Of a stretch of 64,000 nucleotides of DNA, positions 30,349 to 39,124 are shown piece by piece. The stretch lies in assembly GCA_016794595.1 (NCBI GenBank), contig JAEUJN010000066.1, positions 124,001-188,000 on the forward strand, in the 5' to 3' direction. A model generated the notes under the pieces. The model saw only the letters and a program-made list of their open reading frames with translations, was not told the DNA's origin and did not search any database. A program made the position numbers and the translations under genes. This DNA is from Kineosporiaceae bacterium. GTDB taxonomy: Bacteria > Actinomycetota > Actinomycetes > Actinomycetales > Kineosporiaceae. How positions within the stretch are numbered: the first letter of the stretch is position 1; each line of letters starts with the position of its first letter.

Positions 30349-32157
30349 TCAGGTGTACATCTGGTCGATCAGCGCGGCATAGTCCCGCACCACGGCGGCG
30401 CGCTTGATCTTCAGGCTGGGCGTCAGTTCGCCGTTGTCCACGTCGAGTTCGCGTGGCAGCAGCCGGAACTGCTTGATCTGCTCCCACCGGTTGAGTGACA
30501 GGTTCACCTCGTCCAGCGCCTCCTGCACCAGCTCCCGGATCCGCGGGTCGTTCGGGACCTCTTCGGGTGCAACGCCGTTGGCCTGCCCCCAGGCGGCCGC
30601 CGCCTCGGTGTCCAGGGCGATCAGGGCGCCGGGGAACTTGCGGTTGTCAGCCACCACGATCACCTGCCCGATCATCGGGCTGGCCGCCTTGATCGAGCCC
30701 TCGATCAGGCTGGGGGCGATGTACTTGCCGCCGCTGGTCTTGACCAGGTCCTTCTTGCGATCGGTGATCCGCACGTAGCCGTCGGTGTCGATCTCGGCCA
30801 CGTCGCCGGTGGCCAGCCAGCCGTCCGGGCTGAGGACCTCGGCGGTCTGCTCGGGCAGGTTGTGGTAGCCGCGCATGATGCCCGCCGAGCGGATCAGCAG
30901 TTCCCCGTCGGCGGCCACCCGGGCCTCGGTGCCGTCGAACGGGATGCCGACCGTGCCGATCCGCACCTTGCCGGGGCGGTTGACCATGCACGCGCCGGTG
31001 GTCTCGGTCATGCCGTAGCCCTCGAGGATCGGCAGTCCCGCGGCAGCGAACCACTCGGCGACCGCCGGGGCGAGTGCGGCGCTGCCCGAGATCAGGTTCT
31101 CGATCCGCCCTCCCAGCCGGGCGCGGATCTTGGTGAACACCAGCTTGTCGGCCAGCGTGCGCTGCAGGCCCAGGATCGGCGGGATCGAGCGGCCGGCCTG
31201 CTCGCGCCGCACGCACTCGGTGCCGACCCGGAAGGCCCAGTCGAAAATGATCTTCTTGGCCCCGCCCTCGTCGGCGGTCAAGGCGTTCACCCGCGCGTGC
31301 ACCTTCTCGAAGATGCGCGGGGCGGCAGCCATGAACGTCGGCTGGATGGTGGCCAGGTTCTCCACGATCTTGTCGATCCGGCCGTCCACCGCGGTGGCGA
31401 AGCCGATCCGGTACTGGGCGGCCAGCAGCAGCTTGCCGAAGGAGTGCGACAGTGGCAGCCACAGGAACTGCAGGTCCTCGTGCTGGACGACGTGAGTGGC
31501 TTCGACCGCCTCGGCCAGGTACACCCAGTTGGAGTGAGTGAGCTCGACGCCCTTGGGCCGGCCCGTGGTGCCCGAGGTGTAGATCAGGGTGGAGAGGTGG
31601 TCGGAGCTGATGCCGGCGACCGCGTCGTCCACAGCGGTCGGGTGCGACTCGACGTGGCGCCGCCCCCGAGCCTTGAGCTCCTCCAGGGTGATCACCCAGC
31701 CGTCGTCCCATGTGCCGTCGGCGGCAGCCTCGCTCAGGCCCGAGGGGTCGAGCACGACGACCAGCCGGACGGCGTCCAGCTGCGGGCGGGCGTGGCGCAA
31801 CTTGCCCACCTGGAGGGCGTCCTCGGCGACCACGATCACCGCCCCGGAGTCGCCGACGATGTAGGCGACGTCCGATTCCTGGGTGTTCGGGTAGATGGCG
31901 GCGGTGGCCCCGCCGGCCAGCACGACGGCCAGGTCGACCAGGATCCACTCCAGGCGGGTGCTGGACAGGATCGCCACCCGGTCCTCGGTGTCCAGCTCGT
32001 GCGCCAGCAGGCCCGCGGCGATCTCCCGCGCGACGGCGTCGGTCTGGCTCCAGGTCAGGGAGGTCCACCCGCTGGCCGTGGGGGTACGGAACGCCTCCTG
32101 ACCGGGAAGGAGCTGAACGCGCTCGGCGAACAGCGTGGCCAGGGTCTGCTTGGTCAT
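30349..32157 (-). CDS. Long-chain acyl-CoA synthetase (AMP-forming)
   Basis: 602 residues. The adenylation P-loop is LIYTSGTTGRPKGVELTH. Further motifs are LPLSHSFGKLLL, GYGMTETTGACMVNRPGKVR, GWLATGDVAEID and TDRKKDLVKTSGGKYIAPS, with the C-terminal catalytic lysine in LTPSLKIKR. These define the FadD15-like branch of bacterial and eukaryotic long-chain fatty acyl-CoA ligases. It activates fatty acids with ATP and CoA for beta-oxidation or lipid synthesis. GTGGAGG lies 6 nt before the ATG at 32157, so the upstream in-frame ATG is rejected. Confidence 0.94.
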   Translation of the reverse strand: MTKQTLATLFAERVQLLPGQEAFRTPTASGWTSLTWSQTDAVAREIAAGLLAHELDTEDRVAILSSTRLEWILVDLAVVLAGGATAAIYPNTQESDVAYIVGDSGAVIVVAEDALQVGKLRHARPQLDAVRLVVVLDPSGLSEAAADGTWDDGWVITLEELKARGRRHVESHPTAVDDAVAGISSDHLSTLIYTSGTTGRPKGVELTHSNWVYLAEAVEATHVVQHEDLQFLWLPLSHSFGKLLLAAQYRIGFATAVDGRIDKIVENLATIQPTFMAAAPRIFEKVHARVNALTADEGGAKKIIFDWAFRVGTECVRREQAGRSIPPILGLQRTLADKLVFTKIRARLGGRIENLISGSAALAPAVAEWFAAAGLPILEGYGMTETTGACMVNRPGKVRIGTVGIPFDGTEARVAADGELLIRSAGIMRGYHNLPEQTAEVLSPDGWLATGDVAEIDTDGYVRITDRKKDLVKTSGGKYIAPSLIEGSIKAASPMIGQVIVVADNRKFPGALIALDTEAAAAWGQANGVAPEEVPNDPRIRELVQEALDEVNLSLNRWEQIKQFRLLPRELDVDNGELTPSLKIKRAAVVRDYAALIDQMYT

Positions 32158-32230
32158 GTCGGGCCTCCACGTCAAGGGGCGGGTGATCCTGCCCACATCA
32201 TGGTGCTACTGGCGCGTATCCCGCCATCGC

Positions 32231-33085
32231 TCAGCGCCGGATTCGCCCGTCACCTGCGTAGATGTTGAACCCCTGGCCCCGGGAGAAGCCGATCAGGGTC
32301 AGCCCGGTGTCGAGAGCCAGGTCGACCGCCAGGGACGAGGGAGCCGACACCGCGGCGAGGACCGGGCAACCGGCGGAGACCGCCTTCTGTGCCAGTTCGA
32401 AGGAGGCCCGGCCGCTGACCTGGAGCACCAGTCCCGCCAGCGGGAGGCGGTCGTGCTGCAGCGCCCAGCCGACCACCTTGTCCACGGCGTTGTGCCGACC
32501 GACGTCCTCGCGCAGGCACAGCAGGTCACCCGCGGGCGTGAACAGGCCGGCCGCGTGCACCCCACCGGTGCGGGCGAAGGCACGCTGGCCGGCGCGCAGG
32601 GCCTCGGGAAGGCCGGCCAGCACGGCGGGATCGAGCCGGACGTCGTCCGCGGCCAGCGTCGTCCCGCACCGGGCCCTGACCGCCTCGATCGACTCGGTGC
32701 CACAGATGCCGCAGGCGCTGCTCACCCGGCGGGACAGGGCCCGGCTGGGAATGGCGACGTGCCGGGCCAGGCCCACCTCGACCACGTTGTGCGTGGGGTT
32801 GCCGTCGGCGTCCCGGGCTGCGTCCGGGCAGTGACGCGCGCTGGTGACATCACCGGGTGCGCTGATCACGCCGTCGGTGAGCAGGAAGCCGAGGGCCAGT
32901 TCCAGATCGTGACCGGGAGTGCGCATGGTGACCGTGAACGGTTCGCCGTCCGGGGCGCCCGCGTGCGCGAGGCGGATCTCCAGGGGTTCCTCGACGGCCA
33001 GGGTGTCGGCCCGCTCGGTGCCACCGGCGCCGTCCGGTGCGCCCACGCGCAGGCGCAGAACCGGACGGCGGGTGGTCATCGACAT
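32231..33085 (-). CDS. fdhD: FdhD sulfurtransferase for formate dehydrogenase
   Basis: 284 residues. FdhD passes sulfur from a cysteine desulfurase to the Mo-bis-PGD cofactor of formate dehydrogenase. The CxxC pair is in SSACGICGTES, and the cofactor-binding regions read MRTPGHDLELALGFLLTDGV, CLREDVGRHNAVDKVVGWAL and LQVSGRASFELAQKA. The start is ATG 33085 (ATG 33079 possible). It lies downstream of formamidase on the same strand, with the formate dehydrogenase operon 4 kb away on the other strand. Confidence 0.95.
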   Translation of the reverse strand: MSMTTRRPVLRLRVGAPDGAGGTERADTLAVEEPLEIRLAHAGAPDGEPFTVTMRTPGHDLELALGFLLTDGVISAPGDVTSARHCPDAARDADGNPTHNVVEVGLARHVAIPSRALSRRVSSACGICGTESIEAVRARCGTTLAADDVRLDPAVLAGLPEALRAGQRAFARTGGVHAAGLFTPAGDLLCLREDVGRHNAVDKVVGWALQHDRLPLAGLVLQVSGRASFELAQKAVSAGCPVLAAVSAPSSLAVDLALDTGLTLIGFSRGQGFNIYAGDGRIRR

Positions 33086-33124
33086 CGGCGCATCGTACGT
33101 TCGCCACCGCAGACCTGCATGATC

Positions 33125-33179
33125 CAGTGGTCGGTTCTCGGGCCGACACGCGGGCGTGCCGCCCGAGAACTGACCACTG
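33125..33179 (-). terminator. 19-bp hairpin between formamidase and fdhD
   Basis: CAGTGGTCGGTTCTCGGGC (33125-33143) pairs with GCCCGAGAACTGACCACTG (33161-33179), one mismatch, 17-nt loop. It follows the formamidase stop (33220) and precedes the fdhD start. A G-rich tract (33184-33235) lies between stop and hairpin. It probably terminates the fmd transcript, so fdhD may have its own promoter. Confidence 0.7.
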
Positions 33180-33219
33180 TTGTGGGATGGGTGGGTGGGG
33201 CGGGGGGTGGGGGGTGGGG

Positions 33220-34476
33220 TCAGGCGGGGGAGTGGGGGACGCCCATGCCCGGATCGATCCGGTGCGGGCCGCCGGCGCCCGGCCGGACGTCGAAGTCGAA
33301 GATCGCGGTGGGGATGTAGACCGTCGAGCAGGAGTTCGGGATGTCGACCACCCCCGACAACCGGCCCTCGATCGGCGCGGCACCCAGGATCATGTAGGCC
33401 TGGATGTCGCTGTAGCCGAACGAGGTCAGGTAGTCGATCGCGTGCAGGCAGGCCCGCTGGTAGGACAGGTGACTGTCCAGGTAGCGCTGCTCGCCGCCCA
33501 GGGTCACCGAGGTGCCCGAGAAGGCCAGCCACTGGCTGTACTGCGGGTCGGTGATCCCGGGCATGAAGATCGCGTTCTCGCCGACCCCGTAGGTGGCCAT
33601 GCCGCCCTTGATCAGGTCGACGTGCAGGTCCATGAACCCGCCGATCTCGATCGCCCCGCAGAAGGTGATCTCGCCGTCCCCCTGGGAGAAGTGCAGGTCA
33701 CCCATGGACAGGTTGGCGCCGTCGACGAAGACCGGGTAGAACACGCGGGTCCCCTTGGTGAAGTTCTTGATGTCCTGGTTGCCGCCGTTCTCCCGCGGGG
33801 GCGCGGTCCGGGCGGCCTCGCCCGCGATCCGGTCGAAGTCGGCGCCCGGGGGGATCGAGCCGAGGATCGCGCTGTCCGGCAGCGGCGGCAGCGCCAGCGG
33901 GGGGACCCGGGTCGGGTTGGTGTCGATCAGCGCCTGCTCGCGGGCGTTCCACCTGGCCAGCAGCTCCGCGGAGGGCGCCGTCCCCATCAGGCCGGGGTGC
34001 TGGATCCCGACGAAGGACACCCCCGGGATGTGCCGGGAGGTCGCCACCCCACCGGTGAAGTCCCAGATCACCTTGTAGGCGTCCGGGAACTGCTCGGTGA
34101 GGAAGCCCCCACCGTTGCGGGTGGCGAACACGCCGGTGTAGCCCCAGCCCTGGCCGGACAGCGGTCCGGAGTCCTCCTGGGGGATCGGCCCGATGTCGAG
34201 GATGTCGACGATCAGCAGGTCGCCCGGTTCGGCGCCCTCGACCGCGATCGGCCCGGACAGCACGTGGACGCCGGCCAGCGGGGCGTTCAGGATGTCGTCG
34301 GCCGAGTCGTCGTTGTGGATGGCCCCGTCGAACCACTCGCGGCAGTGCACCCGGAAGCTGTCACCGGGTTTGACGTGGACCTGCGCCGGGATGTCCGGGT
34401 GCCAGCGGTTGTGCCCGACGATGGCCTGCTCGGTGAAGGACTTGGTCGAGTCGAGTTCGAAGACGACCTTGGGCAT
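33220..34476 (-). CDS. fmdA: Formamidase/acetamidase FmdA
   Basis: 418 residues, the usual length. The N terminus VGHNRWHPDIPAQVHVKPGD, the DILNAPLAGVHVLSGPIAVE block with EGAEPGDLL, GHIPGVSFVGIQHPG-type loop (ATSRHIPGVSFVGIQHPGLM), MGDLHFSQGDGEITFCGAIE and TSFGYSDIQAYMILGAAPIE are characteristic of the FmdA/AmdA family. It hydrolyses formamide to formate and ammonia (acetamide is the alternative). The nearby amide channel, zinc-ribbon FmdB and formate dehydrogenase strongly favour formamide. It is 18 bp after the channel gene. Confidence 0.94.
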   Translation of the reverse strand: MPKVVFELDSTKSFTEQAIVGHNRWHPDIPAQVHVKPGDSFRVHCREWFDGAIHNDDSADDILNAPLAGVHVLSGPIAVEGAEPGDLLIVDILDIGPIPQEDSGPLSGQGWGYTGVFATRNGGGFLTEQFPDAYKVIWDFTGGVATSRHIPGVSFVGIQHPGLMGTAPSAELLARWNAREQALIDTNPTRVPPLALPPLPDSAILGSIPPGADFDRIAGEAARTAPPRENGGNQDIKNFTKGTRVFYPVFVDGANLSMGDLHFSQGDGEITFCGAIEIGGFMDLHVDLIKGGMATYGVGENAIFMPGITDPQYSQWLAFSGTSVTLGGEQRYLDSHLSYQRACLHAIDYLTSFGYSDIQAYMILGAAPIEGRLSGVVDIPNSCSTVYIPTAIFDFDVRPGAGGPHRIDPGMGVPHSPA

Positions 34477-34494
34477 GTGAGTCTCCCTTTCGTC

Positions 34495-35124
34495 TCAGGC
34501 CGCGGCGGGTGCCGGAGCCGGTGTGGCAGTGCGGGTCCCGCGCAGGCGGGGATAGAGCAGGCCGAACACGACGATGCCGAAGGCGGCGTAGGCGATCGCC
34601 CAGGTCGCGTTCGCGCCGCGCCACTGGCCGGTGAGCAACAGGAACGCCGGGATCACGCCGGTGACCCAGCCCTGGATCGCGGCGACGGCTCCGGTGAACC
34701 GGCCGAGCCAGTCCTCGCCCCGGGCGAGCACCATCCAGAACAGGCCCCACAGGAACGCCCAGTAGAGCCAGATGACGCCGAAGGTCGGATCGACGGGTTC
34801 GCGGGCAAAGCTCAGGACGGCGTACACCACGGCGCACACCGCCACGAAGCCCGAGAACCACCCGAGCCCGGTGCCGTCGAGATCGAAGAACAGGTTGAAG
34901 GCGACGTAGAGGTAGGTGAAGCCGAACAGGTACAGGCCGGAGGCCCCCAGGATCTGCTCGGTGTTCCCGTCGGCGGTGAAGATCAGGTACGTCGGCGTGA
35001 GCACCTGCAGGAGTCCGACGAACACGTTCAGAGGGGCGGCCGAGGTTCCCTTGACCCAGCCCAGCAGCATGCAGCCGTTGACGAACAACACGGCTCCCAC
35101 ATAGAGGAGCCCGACACTTCCCAT
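34495..35124 (-). CDS. AmiS/UreI-family amide or urea channel
   Basis: 209 residues, almost entirely hydrophobic with about six helices. GLLYVGAVLFVNGCMLLGWV, LNVFVGLLQVLTPTYLIFTA, FGFTYLYVAFNLFFDLDGTG and WLYWAFLWGLFWMVLARGED match AmiS/UreI proteins, which let short-chain amides and urea across the membrane. The C terminus is a short Ala/Pro tail. Its place before fmdA indicates formamide entry. Confidence 0.92.
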   Translation of the reverse strand: MGSVGLLYVGAVLFVNGCMLLGWVKGTSAAPLNVFVGLLQVLTPTYLIFTADGNTEQILGASGLYLFGFTYLYVAFNLFFDLDGTGLGWFSGFVAVCAVVYAVLSFAREPVDPTFGVIWLYWAFLWGLFWMVLARGEDWLGRFTGAVAAIQGWVTGVIPAFLLLTGQWRGANATWAIAYAAFGIVVFGLLYPRLRGTRTATPAPAPAAA

Positions 35125-35234
35125 GGTGACCTCCCGGGATCGGGTGTGTGATCACGCGGCGCTCCGGCGGTGACGATCGGGCGTGGACGGCCCGGGTGCC
35201 GCGGACATCGTTGCGGGACAAGCCGACCCGGCAG

Positions 35235-35549
35235 TCAGGGTCGTGGCAGAGCGGCCCACCGTGGGTTCGCCGGGCGGGCGGAGGCGGGTCCGCGGGTACC
35301 CGGCCGCAACGCCGGCGGCGGGGAGCTGACCACCTCGGGTTCGGTGCGCGAGCGCTCTGCTCGGTCGAGCGCGGCCATCACCGCTGCGGGCGCCGATGCC
35401 AGCCGCACCGGGGTGAACACCCGGACCGCATCAGTCCCGCAGCGGGGGCAGGCGGTGGCGGGTGGTGCGGTGCCCACGGGCAGCCGAACCTCGAACCTCC
35501 CCGCGCCGGGGCAGTCGGTGGCGGTGCAGCGGTAGTCGAACGTTGCCAT
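35235..35549 (-). CDS. FmdB-type zinc-ribbon protein
   Basis: 104 residues. MATFDYRCTATDCPGAGRFE followed by ATACPRCG gives the four-cysteine ribbon of the FmdB family; the rest is a Pro/Ala/Arg-rich tail. FmdB-type proteins lie next to amidase genes and are often proposed regulators, without proof. It is first in the fmdB-amiS-fmdA order, 110 bp ahead of the channel gene. GTGGAGG lies 6 nt before the ATG. Confidence 0.85.
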   Translation of the reverse strand: MATFDYRCTATDCPGAGRFEVRLPVGTAPPATACPRCGTDAVRVFTPVRLASAPAAVMAALDRAERSRTEPEVVSSPPPALRPGTRGPASARPANPRWAALPRP

Positions 35550-35869
35550 GGGGCCTCCACGAGCTGAGGGGTGGAGACGTGGACGACACTGTCGCGTCAC
35601 GAGGACCCGGGCCGAGATCGCCCAAGTATGGGTGTTTCGCGAAGCTTGGTCAACTAAGTGGTGACTTGGATGGGTGCGGCACTGGGTCCCCGTGCGGCCC
35701 GGGCCACGGGCGTGCTTCATGGTCGAGGGGTGCGGACGATCGCGCGAGTGCACCTGCCCCACGTGCCAGTGCCGCGTGACCTGGTGCGTGATCTGTCGCG
35801 TGACCTGGTGGCCGGCGGCTCGAGCCGCCGCACGGACGGCGGGGCGAGCAGCAGTGATAAGAGTGAGCG
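35550..35869. promoter_or_regulatory. 320-bp divergent control region between fmdB and the LysR gene
   Basis: No gene is supported. It holds a CCAAG...CTTGG inverted pair (about 35624-35651), a direct repeat of CGCGTGACCTGGTG (35773-35786 and 35798-35811) and a perfect 18-bp palindrome CGGCGGCTCGAGCCGCCG at 35813-35830. Promoters for the fmd operon (leftward) and for lysR (rightward) must lie here; the palindrome could be a LysR leader hairpin or binding site. Confidence 0.5.
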
Positions 35870-36799
35870 ATGCTGCTGCGCCAGCTCGAGTACCTCATCG
35901 CCCTGGCGCGAGAGCGCCACTTCGCCCGCGCCGCGGCGGCGTGCCACGTCAGCCAGCCGTCGCTGTCCGCCGGGATCGCCAAGCTCGAGTCCGAGCTGCA
36001 GCTCTCGATCGTGATCCGGGGGAGGCGGTTCGCCGGGTTCACCCCCGAGGGCGAGCAGGTGGTGTCCTGGGCGCGGCGGATCCTCGCCGACCGCGACGCC
36101 CTCACCCAGGAACTGGCCGGGTTGCGCCGCGGGGTCGGTGGCGTGCTGCGGGTCTGTGCGATCCCGACCGCGGTGGTGACTGCGTCGATGCTGACCAGCG
36201 CGCTGTGCCGGGCCCACCCCGGGGTCCGCGTCCGCTTGGACTCGGGCTCGAGCCGGGACATCGTGCGCCGGCTGGTCGACTTCGACCTGGACGTCGGCCT
36301 GACCTACACCGACAACGAGCCGCTGGGCGACGCCATCCGCGTCGTCCCGCTCTACCGGGAGCACTACCTCGCCCTGACCCCGGACGACGGGTCGCTCGCC
36401 GGGCGGGGCTCGGTGACCTGGGCCGAGGTGGCGGCCCTGCCGCTGTGCCTGTTCACGCGGGACATGCAGCACCGCCGGATCATCGACGGCTGCTTCGCCG
36501 AGGCGGGGGTGGAGGCCGCCCCTGCGGTGGAGGCCGACTCGGTGGCGGCGCTGTACGCCCACGTGTCCTCGGGCGGGTGGTCGACCGTGATCGCCCACGT
36601 CTGGCTGGCCACCTTCGGGGTGCCCGCCGGGATGCGGGTGCTGCCGCTGGTCGGGGTCGACCGGACGCCTCAGGTCGGGTTGGTGCTCGCCGATCGCGAG
36701 CCGCAGGCGCCGCTGGTCCGAGTGCTCCGCGAGATCGCCGACGCCGAGGACCTGGCCGGCCGGATGGCCGACCTTCGTGACCGACTCGACCGCTTTTGA
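35870..36799 (+). CDS. LysR-family regulator of the formate/formamide genes
   Basis: 309 residues. The N-terminal helix-turn-helix is LEYLIALARERHFARAAAAC followed by HVSQPSLSAGIAKLESEL. The effector domain starts near residue 90 (VLRVCAIPTAVVTASML) with FDLDVGLTYTDNEP. It lies between the divergent fmd operon and the co-directional formate dehydrogenase operon, the place of FdsR/FdhR-type activators. The inducer is probably formate, by analogy only. Its stop overlaps the inverted repeat that precedes the dehydrogenase genes. Confidence 0.9.
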   Translation: MLLRQLEYLIALARERHFARAAAACHVSQPSLSAGIAKLESELQLSIVIRGRRFAGFTPEGEQVVSWARRILADRDALTQELAGLRRGVGGVLRVCAIPTAVVTASMLTSALCRAHPGVRVRLDSGSSRDIVRRLVDFDLDVGLTYTDNEPLGDAIRVVPLYREHYLALTPDDGSLAGRGSVTWAEVAALPLCLFTRDMQHRRIIDGCFAEAGVEAAPAVEADSVAALYAHVSSGGWSTVIAHVWLATFGVPAGMRVLPLVGVDRTPQVGLVLADREPQAPLVRVLREIADAEDLAGRMADLRDRLDRF

Positions 36800-36816
36800 T
36801 AGATGACGTCTATCAA
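36796..36816 (+). promoter_or_regulatory. LysR-type inverted repeat before the formate dehydrogenase operon
   Basis: TTGATAGA (36796-36803) and TCTATCAA (36809-36816) are exact reverse complements with a 5-bp centre, TGACG. It fits the T-N11-A rule of LysR boxes and is AT-rich against its surroundings. It lies 152 bp before the first dehydrogenase GTG and overlaps the lysR stop codon. Confidence 0.65.
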
Positions 36817-36968
36817 TACATAGCCACAATCGTCGACGGCAGGCTCGCGTTCGGGGCGATGAGGGACCACCATGGCAGCTGGGCCTGTGGTGTCGCCGGT
36901 CACGTCCGGTGGCTCGCGCCCGGACCCGCTCGACTGGCGGTATCCCAGCAGATCAGCGAGGTGGAGTG

Positions 36969-37472
36969 GTGAGCCAGAACCGCCCCTTGGCGGACGTGGT
37001 GGCAACAGCGGTCGCGGCCCACGGACGCGAGCCGGGCCCCCTGCTCGCCGTGCTCCAGGCGGTGGTGGCCGAACTCGGTCACGTGCCGGACGCCGCGATC
37101 CGGCCGATCGCCCAGGCGCTGAACCTGTCCCGGGCCGAGGTCCACGGCGTGATCAGCTTCTACCACGACCTGCGGACCGAGCCTCCCGGCCGGGTGCAGG
37201 CGAAGGTGTGCCGGGCCGAGGCCTGCCAGGCCGTCGGGGCGACGTCCGTGCTGGCCGAGGCCGCCGGTCGGCTGGGGGTCACGGTGGGCGGCACCCGAGA
37301 GGACGGCGCCCTCACCCTGGACGAGGTCTTCTGCCTGGGCAATTGCGCCCTGGGGCCCTCGGCGCTGATCGACGGTCGACTGCACGGCCGGCTGACCGCT
37401 GACCGGCTCACCGGCCTGATCGAGGAGCGGATCGCCGGGGCCGGCGACCGGGACCCGGCGGTGACCCGATGA
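36969..37472 (+). CDS. fdsG: NAD-dependent formate dehydrogenase gamma subunit (NuoE-like, 2Fe-2S)
   Basis: 167 residues from GTG 36969 with GAGGTGG just upstream. It matches the thioredoxin-like 2Fe-2S subunit of complex I (NuoE): LPPA-type helix region then GVISFYHDLRTEPPGRVQAK and the four cysteines in VCRAEACQAVG and FCLGNCALGPSALID. It passes electrons to the FMN subunit. Its stop overlaps the next start as ATGA (37469-37472), so the operon is translationally coupled. Confidence 0.93.
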   Translation: MSQNRPLADVVATAVAAHGREPGPLLAVLQAVVAELGHVPDAAIRPIAQALNLSRAEVHGVISFYHDLRTEPPGRVQAKVCRAEACQAVGATSVLAEAAGRLGVTVGGTREDGALTLDEVFCLGNCALGPSALIDGRLHGRLTADRLTGLIEERIAGAGDRDPAVTR

Positions 37473-39124
37473 GCGCGGCTCCCGGGGCGACGCCGATGCA
37501 GCCGATGCAGGAGCCAGGGGTGACGCCGGCACCGGAGCTCACCCCGCCGCCGGGGTTGCGACTCCTGTTCGTCCCCACGGACAGCGCTGCCCGTTCCGTC
37601 GGGGCGGACGAGCTCGCCGACGTCCTGGCCGCCCCGGCGGAGGCGGCGGGCCTGACCCTGGTGCGCAACGGATCGTGGGGCCTGCTCTGGCTCGAGCCCC
37701 TGGTCGAGGTGATGAGCGCCGAGCAGGTGCGTTACGCCTTCGGGCCGCTCACGCAGGCCGACGTGCCGGGATTGCTGGAGGCCGGGATGCTCACCGACCC
37801 GGCCGGTGTCGTCCATCCCCTGGCCCTCGGCCGCACCGAACTCCTGCCCGAGCTGAGGGCCCAGCAGCGGGTGACCTTCAGCCGGGTGGGGGTGATCGGG
37901 CCGCTCTCGCCCGAGCACTACCAGGCGCACGGCGGCCTGGTGGGGCTGCGCCGGGCGCTGACGATGTCCCCGGCCGAGGTGGTCGAGGAGGTCACGGCAT
38001 CCGGGCTGCGGGGCCGTGGCGGCGCCGGCTTCCCGGCCGGGATCAAGTGGCGCACCGTGCTCGAGGCGCCCGGCGAGGTGAAGTACATCGCCTGCAACGC
38101 CGACGAGGGCGACAGCGGCACGTTCGCCGATCGCATGCTGATGGAGGGCGACCCGTTCTCCACGCTGGAGGGCATGACGATTGCCGGGTACGCCACCGGT
38201 GCCACCCAGGGGTTCGTCTACATCCGCTCGGAGTACCCGGATGCCATCGCGAGCATGACCTCGGCGATCGAGATCGCCCGCGCCCGAGGGTGGTTGGGCC
38301 CCCAGGTGCTCGGCACCCCGGTGGCCTTCGACGTCGAGGTGCGGGTCGGAGCGGGCGCCTACATCTGCGGCGAGGAGACCTCGATGCTGTCCAGCCTCGA
38401 GGGCCGCCGCGGGGAGGTGCGCGCCAAACCCCCGCTGCCCGCGCTGGAGGGACTGTTCGGCAGGCCCACCGTGGTGAACAACCTGCTCACCCTGGCCACC
38501 GTGCCGGCGATCCTGGCCGACGGGGCCGCCGCCTACGCCGAGCTCGGGGTGGGCCGCTCCCGCGGGACGCAGGTGTTCCAGCTCGCCGGCAACGTCGCCC
38601 GTGGCGGCATCGTCGAGACCGCCTTCGGGATCACGCTGGGCGAGCTGGTGCAGACCTGGGGCGGCGGGACGGCGTCCGGTCGCCCGATCGGCGGGGTGCA
38701 GGTCGGCGGGCCGCTCGGCGCGTACCTGACCCCGGAGAAGTTCGAGCTGCCGATGGACTACGAGGCGTTCGCCGCGGCCGGGGCCATGGTCGGCCACGGC
38801 GGCATCGTGGTCTTCGACGACACCATCGACTGGGCCGCCCAGGCCCGGTTCGCGATGGAGTTCTGTGCCGCCGAGTCGTGCGGCAAGTGCACCCCGTGCC
38901 GCATCGGGTCGACCCGCGGCGTCGAGGTGATCGACAAGATCACGGCCGGGATCGACCGTGAGGCGAACCTGCAGCTGCTGGACGAGCTGTGCGAGCTGAT
39001 GACCGATGGTTCGCTCTGCGCCATGGGTGGGCTGACCCCCATGCCGGTCAGAAGCGCTGTGGACCAATGGCTCCGGACCGGCGAGGACGCCGGGAACCGG
39101 CAGCCGCAGGAGGTGGCTCGATGA
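37469..39124 (+). CDS. fdsB: NAD-dependent formate dehydrogenase beta subunit (NuoF-like, FMN/NAD/4Fe-4S)
   Basis: 551 residues. An N-terminal ~130-residue thioredoxin-like region precedes the NuoF core, as in FdsB proteins. The FMN/NAD loop is SGLRGRGGAGFPAGIKWRTV, followed by YIACNADEGDSGTFADRMLM and GAGAYICGEETSMLSSLEGR. The 4Fe-4S ligands are in ESCGKCTPCRIGSTRG and the later LCAMGG. It receives electrons from the iron-sulfur chain and reduces NAD+. It overlaps both neighbours by ATGA. Confidence 0.94.
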   Translation: MSAAPGATPMQPMQEPGVTPAPELTPPPGLRLLFVPTDSAARSVGADELADVLAAPAEAAGLTLVRNGSWGLLWLEPLVEVMSAEQVRYAFGPLTQADVPGLLEAGMLTDPAGVVHPLALGRTELLPELRAQQRVTFSRVGVIGPLSPEHYQAHGGLVGLRRALTMSPAEVVEEVTASGLRGRGGAGFPAGIKWRTVLEAPGEVKYIACNADEGDSGTFADRMLMEGDPFSTLEGMTIAGYATGATQGFVYIRSEYPDAIASMTSAIEIARARGWLGPQVLGTPVAFDVEVRVGAGAYICGEETSMLSSLEGRRGEVRAKPPLPALEGLFGRPTVVNNLLTLATVPAILADGAAAYAELGVGRSRGTQVFQLAGNVARGGIVETAFGITLGELVQTWGGGTASGRPIGGVQVGGPLGAYLTPEKFELPMDYEAFAAAGAMVGHGGIVVFDDTIDWAAQARFAMEFCAAESCGKCTPCRIGSTRGVEVIDKITAGIDREANLQLLDELCELMTDGSLCAMGGLTPMPVRSAVDQWLRTGEDAGNRQPQEVAR

